Shown: piece after piece, positions 1 through 9,627 of the stretch
Position numbering within the stretch: position 1 is the stretch's first letter
Layout of the letters: the number at the start of each line of letters is the position of its first letter
Source of the DNA: Candidatus Kaistia colombiensis
GTDB lineage: Bacteria > Pseudomonadota > Alphaproteobacteria > Rhizobiales > Kaistiaceae
Direction of reading: 5' to 3'
Length of the DNA: 64,000 bases
NCBI GenBank assembly: GCA_029203105.1
Contig: CP119318.1
Span: 4,106,501 to 4,170,500, forward strand
Translations under genes and position numbers: made by a program
Notes under the pieces: generated by a model
Databases searched by the model: none
Seen by the model: the letters and a program-made list of their open reading frames with translations, nothing else
What the model was told of the DNA's origin: nothing

Positions 1-1051
<1,051 letters not shown>

Positions 1052-1113
1052 GGTGACCTCGTCGTCTTGACCCCTAAGCCGGTGGCGTTCCCCGACCATA
1101 TTTCCATCAAATT

Positions 1114-1137
1114 GAAGCGTCCCGCCGCGGACGCTTC
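1114..1137. other. Perfect hairpin in the ftsA-ftsZ spacer
   Basis: GAAGCGTCC (1114-1122) and GGACGCTTC (1129-1137) form a perfect 9-bp inverted repeat with a 6-base loop. It lies in the only sizeable gap of the ddl-ftsQAZ unit. On the transcribed (minus) strand it is followed by AATTTG and not by a run of T, so it does not look like a simple terminator. It could act in mRNA processing, partial attenuation or ftsZ leader structure; this is inference. Confidence 0.5.
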
Positions 1138-1150
1138 ATCTTGTTGCTTC

Positions 1151-2473
1151 TTAAAAACTTTCACGAAACCAATGGCCGAAGCGGGAGAAGTATCCGCCCG
1201 TTCCGGTCATGGCCAACCGATGCCCCCGCATCGCGGATACCTGCTCGATCTGCGCGACCTGCGGATAGATCAGAAGACCCACCGCAGCCGAGAAGGCCGG
1301 CCCGCGCGCCGCCTCCGGCAGACCTGTTACGCCGAGCGGACGACCGAGCCGGACATTGCGGGCGAGAATCCGCCGCGCTGCCTCGGTAATGCCTGTCAGC
1401 TGGCTGGCGCCGCCCGTCAGCACGATGCGCCGGCCGACCATGGTCTGGAATCCGGAGGCGTTGAGCCGGTCACGGACGAGTTCCAGGATCTCCTCGATCC
1501 GCGCGCGGATGATGCGCGTCAGCGCCGAGCGCGGAATCTGGTTCGGCAAATCGCGATCATCATCGCCGATCGGCGGCACCGAAAGGATGTCGCGGTCGTC
1601 GGACACGCCAGGCAGCGCGCTGCCATGCATGGTCTTCAGCCGTTCGGCGTCCTCGATCCGGGTCGAGAGGCCGCGCGCGATGTCGGTGGTGACGTGCTGG
1701 CCACCGATGGCGATCGCATCGGTATGGACGAACTGGCCATCCATGAAGACGGAGATCGTCGTCGTGCCGCCGCCGAGATCGACGCAGGCGACACCCAGTT
1801 CCGTCTCGTCGTCGACGAGCGCCGACAGACCCGAGGCGTAGGGCGTCGCGACCATCGCCTCGACCGAGAGATGGCAGCGGCCGATCGCCAGCTCGAGATT
1901 GCGCAGGGGCGCCGTCTCGCCGGTCACCACATGCATGTCGACGCCAAGGCGCTCGCCCAGCATGCCACGCGGATCGCGAATGCCGCCATTGCCGTCGATG
2001 GCGTAGCCGATCGGCAGCGAATGGATCACCGAACGGTCATCCGTCACGGAGTGTTCACGGCCGGCTGCCAGGACTCGCTTGATATCCGCCTCCACCACTT
2101 CATGGCCGGCCAAGGCGACGCTGGCGGAAAACGCCTCGCTCGCCAGGCGGCCACAGGAGACGTTCACGATAAGCGATTCGACGGTCACACCCGCCATGCG
2201 TTCTGCGGCGTCGACGGCCAGGCGGATCGCCTGCTCGGCCTTGTCGAGATCGACCACGACACCCGACTTGATGCCGCGCGAACGCTGGTGACCGATGCCG
2301 AGAACCTCGACCGCATGGGTGCGGCCGGGCAGCACGTCGCCGACCTCGCGGGGCTTCAGCCGCGCGATCAGGCAGCAGATTTTCGACGATCCGACGTCGA
2401 GGATCGAGACGACGGTGCTCTTCTTAGTGGGCAGAGGACGCATGCGGCTGTCGGATGACACAAAAAGGGACAT
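1151..2473 (-). CDS. ftsA: Cell division protein FtsA
   Basis: Actin-like ATPase that tethers FtsZ filaments to the inner membrane and recruits later division proteins. The 440-residue product shows the actin-fold phosphate loops: ILDVGSSKICCLIA near residues 24-37 and VDLGGGTTTISVF near residues 231-243, with LTGGASQL as the adenosine motif near the C terminus. The last residues (FGHWFRESF) fit the short amphipathic membrane-targeting helix of the family. The ATG overlaps the ftsQ stop codon by one base, indicating translational coupling. Length is normal for the family (about 420-440 residues). Confidence 0.96.
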   Translation of the reverse strand: MSLFVSSDSRMRPLPTKKSTVVSILDVGSSKICCLIARLKPREVGDVLPGRTHAVEVLGIGHQRSRGIKSGVVVDLDKAEQAIRLAVDAAERMAGVTVESLIVNVSCGRLASEAFSASVALAGHEVVEADIKRVLAAGREHSVTDDRSVIHSLPIGYAIDGNGGIRDPRGMLGERLGVDMHVVTGETAPLRNLELAIGRCHLSVEAMVATPYASGLSALVDDETELGVACVDLGGGTTTISVFMDGQFVHTDAIAIGGQHVTTDIARGLSTRIEDAERLKTMHGSALPGVSDDRDILSVPPIGDDDRDLPNQIPRSALTRIIRARIEEILELVRDRLNASGFQTMVGRRIVLTGGASQLTGITEAARRILARNVRLGRPLGVTGLPEAARGPAFSAAVGLLIYPQVAQIEQVSAMRGHRLAMTGTGGYFSRFGHWFRESF

Positions 2474-3411
2474 CAGGTGCTCGCTCCCTTACGCTTGGCG
2501 AGCTTCTCGCGTTCCTTGATTTCGACCGTGCGCCGTGCCGCCGCTTCCGGCGTCAGGCGCACGAACATGCGATCGCCGAGGCGGAAGTCGACGCTGACGA
2601 TATCCTTCGAAAGCAGGCCGCCCTTGACATCGAGCGCCGCGATCGCCGCAAGGGCCGCTTCCGGCTTGTCCTGCGGCAGCATCAGCGTGACGCCATTGTC
2701 GAGAACAAGGTTCCAGCGCCGCTCCGAGATCAGCACGGCGGCCCGCAGGCGGTCACGGATCGAAGATGCCGCGTCGGCCAGCGCGATTGCCTCGCCGGCG
2801 CGCTTGTCGGCACCCTGCCCCACCACCCGGATCAGATCCTGGTAGTGAACGTCCGACGCATCGCCGATGACGCGGCCGGACTCGTCGATGACAGAGACGG
2901 TCTGATCGCGCTGCCACAGCACGTAGGGCTTGCGCTCGTTGATGGTGATCTTGAGTGTTGCCGGGTAGATCTTGCGCAGCGTCGCGTTCTCGACCCAGGG
3001 CAACGTCTCGACGCGCTCGCGCGCGGCAGCCAGGTCGAACGTCGCCAGCGAGGCTTCCGGCGGCAGCTCCAGGCGGTTGAGCACCGCAATTTCCGACGTC
3101 TCGGTCTGGCCGGTGATCCGAACGGAATCGATCGCGAGACCGGAAGCCGAGCTGATCCAGGTCACGGTCTCGTCGACGCGATCGGCGGAGATGATGCCGG
3201 CGATACCTGTCGCCGCGAACAACAGCGCCGTGCCCTTGAGGCCGGCATGCCGGGGCACCTGCCAGTTAATGCGGGAGAACGCGCGGATCCGCCGACGCAG
3301 CCAAGGCGACAGTTTCAGGCCGGCGGCCATCTCCGTTGCCGGCGCATCGCCCGCTGTCTCCCTGGTCGATCTCGCGCTTATCTGCCGCAAGACGCGTCCT
3401 CCACCATCCAA
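2473..3411 (-). CDS. ftsQ: Cell division protein FtsQ
   Basis: Bitopic membrane protein of the divisome that links early and late division proteins. The 312-residue product has a basic cytoplasmic tail of about 60 residues, a single membrane segment (ALLFAATGIAGIISA), then a POTRA domain (VRITGQTETSEIAVLNRL) and an FtsQ domain with the typical LPWVENATLRKIYPATLKITI block. It lies between ddl and ftsA; its start overlaps the 3' end of ddl by 34 bases. An internal ATG further downstream could give a shorter cytoplasmic tail, so the exact start is less certain than the identity. Confidence 0.94.
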   Translation of the reverse strand: MDGGGRVLRQISARSTRETAGDAPATEMAAGLKLSPWLRRRIRAFSRINWQVPRHAGLKGTALLFAATGIAGIISADRVDETVTWISSASGLAIDSVRITGQTETSEIAVLNRLELPPEASLATFDLAAARERVETLPWVENATLRKIYPATLKITINERKPYVLWQRDQTVSVIDESGRVIGDASDVHYQDLIRVVGQGADKRAGEAIALADAASSIRDRLRAAVLISERRWNLVLDNGVTLMLPQDKPEAALAAIAALDVKGGLLSKDIVSVDFRLGDRMFVRLTPEAAARRTVEIKEREKLAKRKGAST

Positions 3412-4301
3412 CTGACCAAGGCCGGAAAATCAATTCCGGCGTATCGCGCCATATCCGGGACCAGAGACGTCGCCGTCATGCCCGGCTGAGTATTCACTTC
3501 GAGGCAGACGAGCTGCCCTGTACCGCCCGGACGATCGTCGTATCGGAAGTCGGCCCGGCTGATGCCGCGACACCCGAGAGCCCGATGCGCCCGTACCGAT
3601 AGATTCTGTATACTTTGGTAAATATTTGGTGAAAGCGGCGCCGGAATAACGTGGCGGGCTCCGTGGTCCGAATATTTGGAATCATAGTCGTACCAGCCGC
3701 CCTCGGCCGTCACGAGTTCAATGATATCAAAGGCTTCGTCGCCCCTGACGCCGCAGGTGAGCTCGCGCCCCCCAACGTAACGCTCGACCATGACGGTCTC
3801 GCCGAAGGCCCAATCATCCGCAAATAATTGCTGAGGCGGGTAAATCGCGTCCTCGCGGACGATCAGCACGCCAAAGCTCGACCCTTCGGCCACCGGCTTG
3901 ACGACATAGGGCGGCTCCATCGCATGCGCGCGGGCCGCTTCCAGACGATGAATGAGCAGCGAGTCGGCGACAGGAATACCGGCGGCCTGCATGACGTCCT
4001 TGGCGCGCGCCTTGTTCATGGCAAGCGCCGAGGCGAGCACGCCGGAATGCGTGTAGGGGATGCCCAGGATCTCGAGGACGCCCTGGATCGAGCCATCCTC
4101 GCCGAACGGGCCGTGCAGCGCATTGAAGGCGACGTCGGGCTTCAGCTTCGCCAGTACCTCGGCGATATCGCGCTGCACGTCGACGCGCGTGACCCGGTAG
4201 CCGGCCTGTTCCAACGCGTCGGCGCAGCCATTCCCCGAATTGAGCGACACCGGTCGTTCACTGGACCACCCGCCCATCAGGACGGCGACATGCTTCGCCA
4301 A
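3378..4301 (-). CDS. ddl: D-alanine--D-alanine ligase (TTG start preferred)
   Basis: ATP-grasp ligase that makes D-Ala-D-Ala for the MurF reaction. The product contains the N-terminal HVAVLMGGWSSERPVSLNSG block, the ATP-grasp part YVVKPVAEGSSFGV, and the metal and substrate block CLEVNTQPGMTATSLVP near the end. An ATG at 4328 gives 316 residues, but a TTG at 4301 is preferred. AAGGAA sits six bases before the TTG, and the protein then begins (M)AKHVAVLMGG, which matches the usual rhizobial start. The gene opens the ddl-ftsQ-ftsA-ftsZ unit and lies downstream of a terminator. In related cluster layouts murB sits directly upstream; here it does not. Confidence 0.93.
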   Translation of the reverse strand: MAKHVAVLMGGWSSERPVSLNSGNGCADALEQAGYRVTRVDVQRDIAEVLAKLKPDVAFNALHGPFGEDGSIQGVLEILGIPYTHSGVLASALAMNKARAKDVMQAAGIPVADSLLIHRLEAARAHAMEPPYVVKPVAEGSSFGVLIVREDAIYPPQQLFADDWAFGETVMVERYVGGRELTCGVRGDEAFDIIELVTAEGGWYDYDSKYSDHGARHVIPAPLSPNIYQSIQNLSVRAHRALGCRGISRADFRYDDRPGGTGQLVCLEVNTQPGMTATSLVPDMARYAGIDFPALVSWMVEDASCGR

Positions 4302-4350
4302 AACGCTTTCCTTCCAACCGAATCGCATGGGTCGGAATATCTACGAAAAA

Positions 4351-4370
4351 TGGTAAAGAAGCGTTAACCA
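4351..4370. promoter_or_regulatory. Candidate CtrA-type site upstream of ddl-ftsQA
   Basis: TGGTAAAGAAGCGTTAACCA reads as (G)TAA-N7-TTAACC, close to the alphaproteobacterial CtrA consensus TTAA-N7-TTAAC, with one mismatch in the first half. It lies 50-70 bases upstream of the chosen ddl start, in the only gap that would hold a promoter for ddl-ftsQAZ. CtrA control of ftsQA is known in Caulobacter; its use here is inference from the motif and its place. Confidence 0.45.
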
Positions 4371-4387
4371 AGCAAAACCGTTGACGT

Positions 4388-4416
4388 GAAAAAGGCGGCC
4401 CGTTGCGGGGCCGCCT
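4388..4416 (-). terminator. Rho-independent terminator after murC
   Basis: A perfect 9-bp stem, AGGCGGCCC (4393-4401) with GGGCCGCCT (4408-4416), six-base loop. On the minus strand it is followed by TTTTTC. It sits about 100 bases past the murC stop, with a second short hairpin (4434-4451) in between, and should end transcription of the mraZ-murC unit. Confidence 0.8.
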
Positions 4417-4520
4417 AGCCGACTGAGTCAATCGGTCGCGTCAACGCGACCACGACCTGGGGACGATCAGAGTCCCGCCGTCGCCGAACCGGCCTCGGAA
4501 CCGGGCCTGCCTCGGCCGTA

Positions 4521-5933
4521 TCAGACGATCGCGGCCTGCGCCCCGAGCTCGCCCGGAAGGGCATAGGCCCAGCTGGTGATCGAGCCGGCGCCGAGGCAGA
4601 CGACATAGTCGCCCGGTTTGGCGATGGCCGCGATCTCTGCGGCGAGCGCCTGCGGCCCATCGAGCGTGCGCGCATCGCGGTGGCCACGAACCCTCAGACC
4701 GTCGACGAGATGTTCGCTGTCGACGCCCTCGATCGGCGCTTCGCCTGCCGCATAGACCGGCGCCACCAGAACGGTGTCCGCATCGTTGAAGCAGCTGCAG
4801 AAGCCGTCGAAGAGATCGCGCAGGCGCGTATAGCGGTGCGGCTGGACGACGGCGATCACCCGGCCCTTGGTCGAGGCGCGGGCAGCCTTCAGCACGGCGG
4901 CGATCTCCACCGGATGGTGGCCGTAATCGTCGAACACCTCGACACCGTTCCACGAGCCCGTATGGGTGAAGCGCCGCTTCACGCCGCCGAATGCGGCGAG
5001 CCCCTTGCGGATCGCCTCATTCGAAATGCCGAGGTGATGCGCGACGGCGATGGCCCCGGTCGCGTTCTGAACATTGTGCTCGCCGGGCATCGGCAGGACG
5101 AGCTCGACCAGTTCGGCCGTCTCGCCCGTGACGCGGTCGCGGATGTTGGCGGTGAAGATCGACTTGCCGCCTTCGTTGCGCAGGTTGCTGTAGCGGATAT
5201 CCGCCTGTGGATTCGCGCCATAGGTGATGATGCGCCGGTCTTCGATCTTGCCGATCAGCGACTGCACTTCCGGATGATCGAGGCACATCACGGCGAAGCC
5301 GTAGAACGGGATGTTCTCGATGAACTGCTTGTAGGCGTCGCGCGCCTTATCGAAGGTGCCGTAGTGGTCGAGATGCTCGGGATCGATATTGGTGACGAGC
5401 GCCACGTCGGCCGGCAGCTTGACGAAGGTGCCGTCGCTCTCGTCCGCCTCGACGACGACCCAGTCGCTGGCGCCCATCCGGGCATTGGTGCCATAGGCGT
5501 TGATGATGCCGCCATTGATGACGGTCGGATCAAATCCGCCGGCGTCGAGAAGCGCCGCCACCATCGAGGTGGTGGTGGTCTTGCCATGCGTGCCGGCGAT
5601 GGCGATGGCGCTCTTCAGGCGCATCAACTCGGCCAGCATCTCGGCGCGGCGCACAACGGGCAGCAGACGCTCGCGCGCAGCCTTCAGCTCGGGATTGCTC
5701 GCCTTGATGGCGGAGGAAACCACGACGACGCGCGCATCGCCGAGATTGGCCGCGTCATGGCCAACCGCGACGGCGACGCCCTTCGCCTTCAGGCGCTGGA
5801 CATTGGCATTCTCGGCCGTATCCGAGCCCTGGACCCGGTAGCCGAGATTGACCAGCACCTCGGCGATGCCGCTCATGCCGATGCCGCCAATGCCGACGAA
5901 ATGGACCGACCCAATGTCGCGGGGCATTTTCAT
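4521..5933 (-). CDS. murC: UDP-N-acetylmuramate--L-alanine ligase
   Basis: Cytoplasmic Mur ligase that adds L-alanine to UDP-MurNAc. The 470-residue product shows the N-terminal nucleotide-binding HFVGIGGIGMSGIAEVL, the P-loop AIAGTHGKTTTTSMV near residues 112-126, the YGHHPVE catalytic block and PHRYTRL in the C-terminal domain. It starts three bases after the murG stop codon. It is the last gene of the mraZ-murC run: a terminator follows and murB is not next to it. Length is normal. Confidence 0.97.
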   Translation of the reverse strand: MKMPRDIGSVHFVGIGGIGMSGIAEVLVNLGYRVQGSDTAENANVQRLKAKGVAVAVGHDAANLGDARVVVVSSAIKASNPELKAARERLLPVVRRAEMLAELMRLKSAIAIAGTHGKTTTTSMVAALLDAGGFDPTVINGGIINAYGTNARMGASDWVVVEADESDGTFVKLPADVALVTNIDPEHLDHYGTFDKARDAYKQFIENIPFYGFAVMCLDHPEVQSLIGKIEDRRIITYGANPQADIRYSNLRNEGGKSIFTANIRDRVTGETAELVELVLPMPGEHNVQNATGAIAVAHHLGISNEAIRKGLAAFGGVKRRFTHTGSWNGVEVFDDYGHHPVEIAAVLKAARASTKGRVIAVVQPHRYTRLRDLFDGFCSCFNDADTVLVAPVYAAGEAPIEGVDSEHLVDGLRVRGHRDARTLDGPQALAAEIAAIAKPGDYVVCLGAGSITSWAYALPGELGAQAAIV

Positions 5934-5936
5934 AAC

Positions 5937-7055
5937 TTAAACTCCGGTAGAGGTGCCGGGCCGCTCGCCGCCGGCTACGCGCTCGACCAGATCGGCCAGG
6001 CGTTCAACGGCGTCGGGGCGACCGACTGATTTCGCTGCGGCCGCCGCCTGGGCCAGACGGCCCGGCTCAGCCAGAAAGGCGGTCAATTCGCGCGACAGCC
6101 GGTCGGCTGTCAACTCGGGCTGCGGCACGACCCAGCCACCGCCCGCTTTGGCGAGCACGAGAGCATTGGCGCTCTGGTCCTGATCGATGGCGCCGGGCAG
6201 CGGCACCATGACCGCCGGCCGGCCGATCACGGCCAGTTCGCAGACCGTCGAAGCGCCCGAGCGCGAGATGACGAGATGGCTCTGTGCGATGCGCGCCGGC
6301 ATGTCCTGGAAGAACGGCGCCAGCTCGGCGGTGACGCCGAGTTTGTCAAAGGCGGCGCGGACGCGATCGATGTCCTCCGGCCGGCATTGCTGGACGATCG
6401 AAAGCCGCGCGCGGGCGGCGGCGTCGAGCTTTGCCAGCGCTTCGGGCAAAAGGTCCGAGAAGAAGCGCGCGCCCTGACTGCCGCCGAAAATCACCAGTTT
6501 GAGCGGGCCGCCTTCCGGCTGGGCCGGATAGGGAAGCCGGCTGGCGTCGATCACCGCCTGCCGGACGGGATTGCCGGTCTGCGCGATATTGGCACGGGCG
6601 GCGTTCGCGTGACCGACCTCCGGAAAGCTGGTCGCCACCGCGCTGACGCGCGATGCCAGCAGCCGGTTGGCGCGGCCGAGCACGGCATTGGCGTCATGAG
6701 CAACGGTCGGAATGCGCAGATGCACCGCTGCCAGCAGCGGCGGCACGGTCGGATAGCCGCCAAAGCCGACCACGGCAGCGGGGCGCAGCCGCTTCAGCAT
6801 CGCCTTGGACTGGCGATAGCCGTGCCAGAGGCTCCATACCGCCGAAAGCAGTGCCTTTGGGGATTTCACCGAGGGCGTCGCCGACCGGATGATGTGCGTC
6901 TCGTCGGCCGGAAAATTCTGACCGTAGGTTTCGGCGCGATGATCCGTCGCAAGATGAACCGACCAGCCGCGGCCCTTCAAGGCATAGGCAAGCGCCTCGG
7001 CCGGGAACAGATGCCCGCCCGTTCCACCGGCGCAAAGCAGGATCGTCTTTTCCAT
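5937..7055 (-). CDS. murG: Lipid II synthase MurG (GlcNAc transferase)
   Basis: Membrane-associated GT-B glycosyltransferase that adds GlcNAc to lipid I on the cytoplasmic face, giving lipid II. The chosen ATG at 7055 gives MEKTILLCAGGTGGHLFPAEAL, the classic first glycine-rich loop. The second loop (LKLVIFGGSQGARFFSDLLP) and the UDP-GlcNAc block (VISRSGASTVCELAVIGRPAVMVPLP) follow. A longer frame from 7088 would overlap ftsW by 29 bases and adds residues without family similarity; the 7055 start leaves a four-base gap. Confidence 0.96.
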   Translation of the reverse strand: MEKTILLCAGGTGGHLFPAEALAYALKGRGWSVHLATDHRAETYGQNFPADETHIIRSATPSVKSPKALLSAVWSLWHGYRQSKAMLKRLRPAAVVGFGGYPTVPPLLAAVHLRIPTVAHDANAVLGRANRLLASRVSAVATSFPEVGHANAARANIAQTGNPVRQAVIDASRLPYPAQPEGGPLKLVIFGGSQGARFFSDLLPEALAKLDAAARARLSIVQQCRPEDIDRVRAAFDKLGVTAELAPFFQDMPARIAQSHLVISRSGASTVCELAVIGRPAVMVPLPGAIDQDQSANALVLAKAGGGWVVPQPELTADRLSRELTAFLAEPGRLAQAAAAAKSVGRPDAVERLADLVERVAGGERPGTSTGV

Positions 7056-7059
7056 CGTG

Positions 7060-8223
7060 TCAGGCAGCCTTCGGCCGGGTCGTGGCAAACCGGCTGAAAC
7101 CGGCGGTGAGGCGCGCAGGCTCGAAGCGGCGACGGGTCAGCGCGAGAACGAGCCCCATCTGGAAGGCGAGCGCCAGCATGGACGAGCCGCCATAGGAGAT
7201 GAACGGCAGCGTCATGCCCTTGGCCGGCATCAGGTTCAGGTTCACCGCCATGTTGATGACCGACTGCACGCCGAACAGCACCAGCAGGCCGGCCGAGGCG
7301 AGGCGCACGAAGGCATCCTCGTTCTTCAGGCTGTGGCTGAGGCCGCGCACGACGACGAAGCCGAACATCAGCACGAGGCCCATGCAGAGGATGATGCCGA
7401 ATTCCTCCGCCGCCACCGCGAAGATGAAGTCGGTATGGCTGTCCGGAAGGATGCGCTTGACGACGCCCTCGCCCGGGCCGCGCCCGAGCCAGCCGCCGTG
7501 AATGACCGAATTCAGCGCGGTATCGACCTGGAACGTATCGCCAGCGCCCGGATCGAGGAAACGGTTGATGCGGCCGGCGAAGTGGGGAAACACCGTATAG
7601 GCCGCGACGATGCCGACGGCGGCGAGACCGGCAAGTCCGGCGATCCAGAACCATGACAGGCCCGCCATGAAGAACACGGCCGACCAGGCGATGACGACCA
7701 GCATCGTCTGGCCGAGATCCGGCTGCGCCACCAGAAGCGCGGCGACGATCGCCAGAAGCAGCATGGCGAAGATGTTGCCGGGAATGTCGTTGCGGCGCGA
7801 GTTCTCGGTAAAGAGCCAGGCCGAGAGCACCAGGAAGGCCGGCTTGACGAATTCCGACGGCTGCAGCGAGAAACCGAGGATGTTGATCCAGCGCCGCGCG
7901 CCCTTCACTTCCTGGCCGATGAACAGGGTCGCGAACATCAGGACGATGGCGATCGAGAAGACGATCAGCGCGGTGCGGCGCACATTGCGCGGCGACAGGA
8001 AGGAGGTGCCGATCATGATGGCGATGGTCGGCACCAGGAACATCACGTGGCGTTTGACGAAGTGGAAGCTGTCGAGGCCGATGCGCTCGGCGACGGGCGG
8101 GCTGCCGGCGAGCGACAGCACGACGCCGCCGATCATCAGGGCGAGCAGCCCGAACAGGAGATATTTGTCGACCGTCCACCACCATTCGGCGAAGACGCTG
8201 CGATCGGCCCGGCTGACCATCAC
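7060..8223 (-). CDS. ftsW: Lipid II polymerase FtsW (SEDS family)
   Basis: Polytopic SEDS glycosyltransferase that polymerises lipid II at the septum together with FtsI. The 387-residue product has about ten hydrophobic segments. It carries LQPSEFVKPAFLVLSAWL, the region with the family's essential acidic loop (DFIFAVAAEEFG), and the C-terminal MPAKGMTLPFISYGGSS signature. It overlaps murD by four bases (ATGA). Direct neighbours murD and murG match the usual dcw order. Confidence 0.96.
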   Translation of the reverse strand: MMVSRADRSVFAEWWWTVDKYLLFGLLALMIGGVVLSLAGSPPVAERIGLDSFHFVKRHVMFLVPTIAIMIGTSFLSPRNVRRTALIVFSIAIVLMFATLFIGQEVKGARRWINILGFSLQPSEFVKPAFLVLSAWLFTENSRRNDIPGNIFAMLLLAIVAALLVAQPDLGQTMLVVIAWSAVFFMAGLSWFWIAGLAGLAAVGIVAAYTVFPHFAGRINRFLDPGAGDTFQVDTALNSVIHGGWLGRGPGEGVVKRILPDSHTDFIFAVAAEEFGIILCMGLVLMFGFVVVRGLSHSLKNEDAFVRLASAGLLVLFGVQSVINMAVNLNLMPAKGMTLPFISYGGSSMLALAFQMGLVLALTRRRFEPARLTAGFSRFATTRPKAA

Positions 8224-9620
8224 TTGACCTCCACGAGGGGTTTGGCGCCCTCGAGCGCCAGCACGAGGGCACGGAAGTGATCGCCGCGCTGCTCGAAATT
8301 GGAATACTGATCATAGGACGCGCAGGCGGGCGACAACAGGACAACCGGTTCCGGCGCGCTGTCGCCGGCCGCGTCGCGGGCCGCCGCGGTCACGGCGACA
8401 TCCATCGTGCTGGCCATCACCGTCTCGACCTTGCCCGCGAGCGTCGCCGCGAACTCCTCCGCCGCCGCGCCGATCAAATACGCCTTGGCAATCCTAGGGA
8501 AATAGGGCGCAAGGCTGCTGATGCCGCCGGTCTTCGGCTTGCCGCCGGCGATCCAGTAGATGCGGTCGAAGCTGGCCAGCGCCTTTTCGGCGGCGTCGGC
8601 GTTGGTCGCCTTGGAATCGTTGACGAACAGAACCCTGCCGAGCCGCGCGACACCCTCCATGCGGTGGGCGAGGCCCGGGAAGCTCTTCAGCCCCTCGCCG
8701 ATCTCGACTTCCGAAATGCTCAGCGCGCGGGCCGCCGCGATCGCCGCCGCCGCGTTCTGCGCGTTGTGCTCGCCGCGCAGCGAGCCGATGCCGTCCAGGC
8801 TCGCAATCTCGTGGATCTCGGCATCGTCTGCTTCGATGATCCGGCCCTTGTCGGCGAAATAGCCGTTGGCGACCGGCCGGCGCACGGAAATCCGCTTCAC
8901 CGTCACGCCGCGCTTGTCGAGATCCGAGGCGATCGTCTCGCACCATTCATCGTCGATACTGACCACAGCCGTCTCGGCGCCGCGCACCAGCCTCGCCTTG
9001 ATGGCGGCATAGCGCTCCATGGTGTCGTGCCGGTCGAGATGGTCCTCGGTCAGGTTGAGCAGGACACCGACGGTCGGGTCGATCGTCGGCGCCAGGTCGA
9101 TCTGGAACGACGAGCACTCGACGATGTGGATGCGGTCGTTGGCCGGAGGTTCGAGCGACAGGATCGCGGTGCCGATATTGCCGCCGAGCTGCACGTCCCA
9201 GCCGTCGACGCGGAAGAGATGGGCGATCAGGGCCGTCGTCGTCGACTTGCCGTTGGTGCCGGTGATGGCGATGAAAGGCGCGGTCGGGGCGATCGCCCGC
9301 CGCTCGCGGCAGAAAAGCTCGATATCGCCGATGATCTCGACGCCGGCAGCCTTGGCGAGCTCGACTGTCCAATGCGGCTTCGGATGGGTCAGCGGCACGC
9401 CGGGCGACAGTACCAGGGCGTCGACGCGGGAGAAATCCAGCTCACGCAAATCGGCGGTCGGAATGCCGGCGGCGGCGGCGTTGGCCACCGACTCCGCCTT
9501 GTCGTCCCAGGCCGAGACCTCCGCGCCGCCGGCGACGAGCGCCTGCGCGGTGACGAGACCGCTGCCGCCCAGTCCGAAGACCGCGACCGACTTGCCGGCG
9601 AAGGAGGTGATCGGCGTCAT
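8220..9620 (-). CDS. murD: UDP-N-acetylmuramoylalanine--D-glutamate ligase
   Basis: Cytoplasmic Mur ligase adding D-glutamate to UDP-MurNAc-L-Ala. The 466-residue product begins with a Rossmann-like domain (SVAVFGLGGSGLVTAQAL). It has the P-loop AITGTNGKSTTTALI near residues 118-132, and the NDSKATN and WIAGGKPK blocks typical of MurD. Its start lies seven bases after the mraY stop. Length is normal for the family. Confidence 0.97.
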   Translation of the reverse strand: MTPITSFAGKSVAVFGLGGSGLVTAQALVAGGAEVSAWDDKAESVANAAAAGIPTADLRELDFSRVDALVLSPGVPLTHPKPHWTVELAKAAGVEIIGDIELFCRERRAIAPTAPFIAITGTNGKSTTTALIAHLFRVDGWDVQLGGNIGTAILSLEPPANDRIHIVECSSFQIDLAPTIDPTVGVLLNLTEDHLDRHDTMERYAAIKARLVRGAETAVVSIDDEWCETIASDLDKRGVTVKRISVRRPVANGYFADKGRIIEADDAEIHEIASLDGIGSLRGEHNAQNAAAAIAAARALSISEVEIGEGLKSFPGLAHRMEGVARLGRVLFVNDSKATNADAAEKALASFDRIYWIAGGKPKTGGISSLAPYFPRIAKAYLIGAAAEEFAATLAGKVETVMASTMDVAVTAAARDAAGDSAPEPVVLLSPACASYDQYSNFEQRGDHFRALVLALEGAKPLVEVK

Positions 9621-9627
9621 GCTGGTG

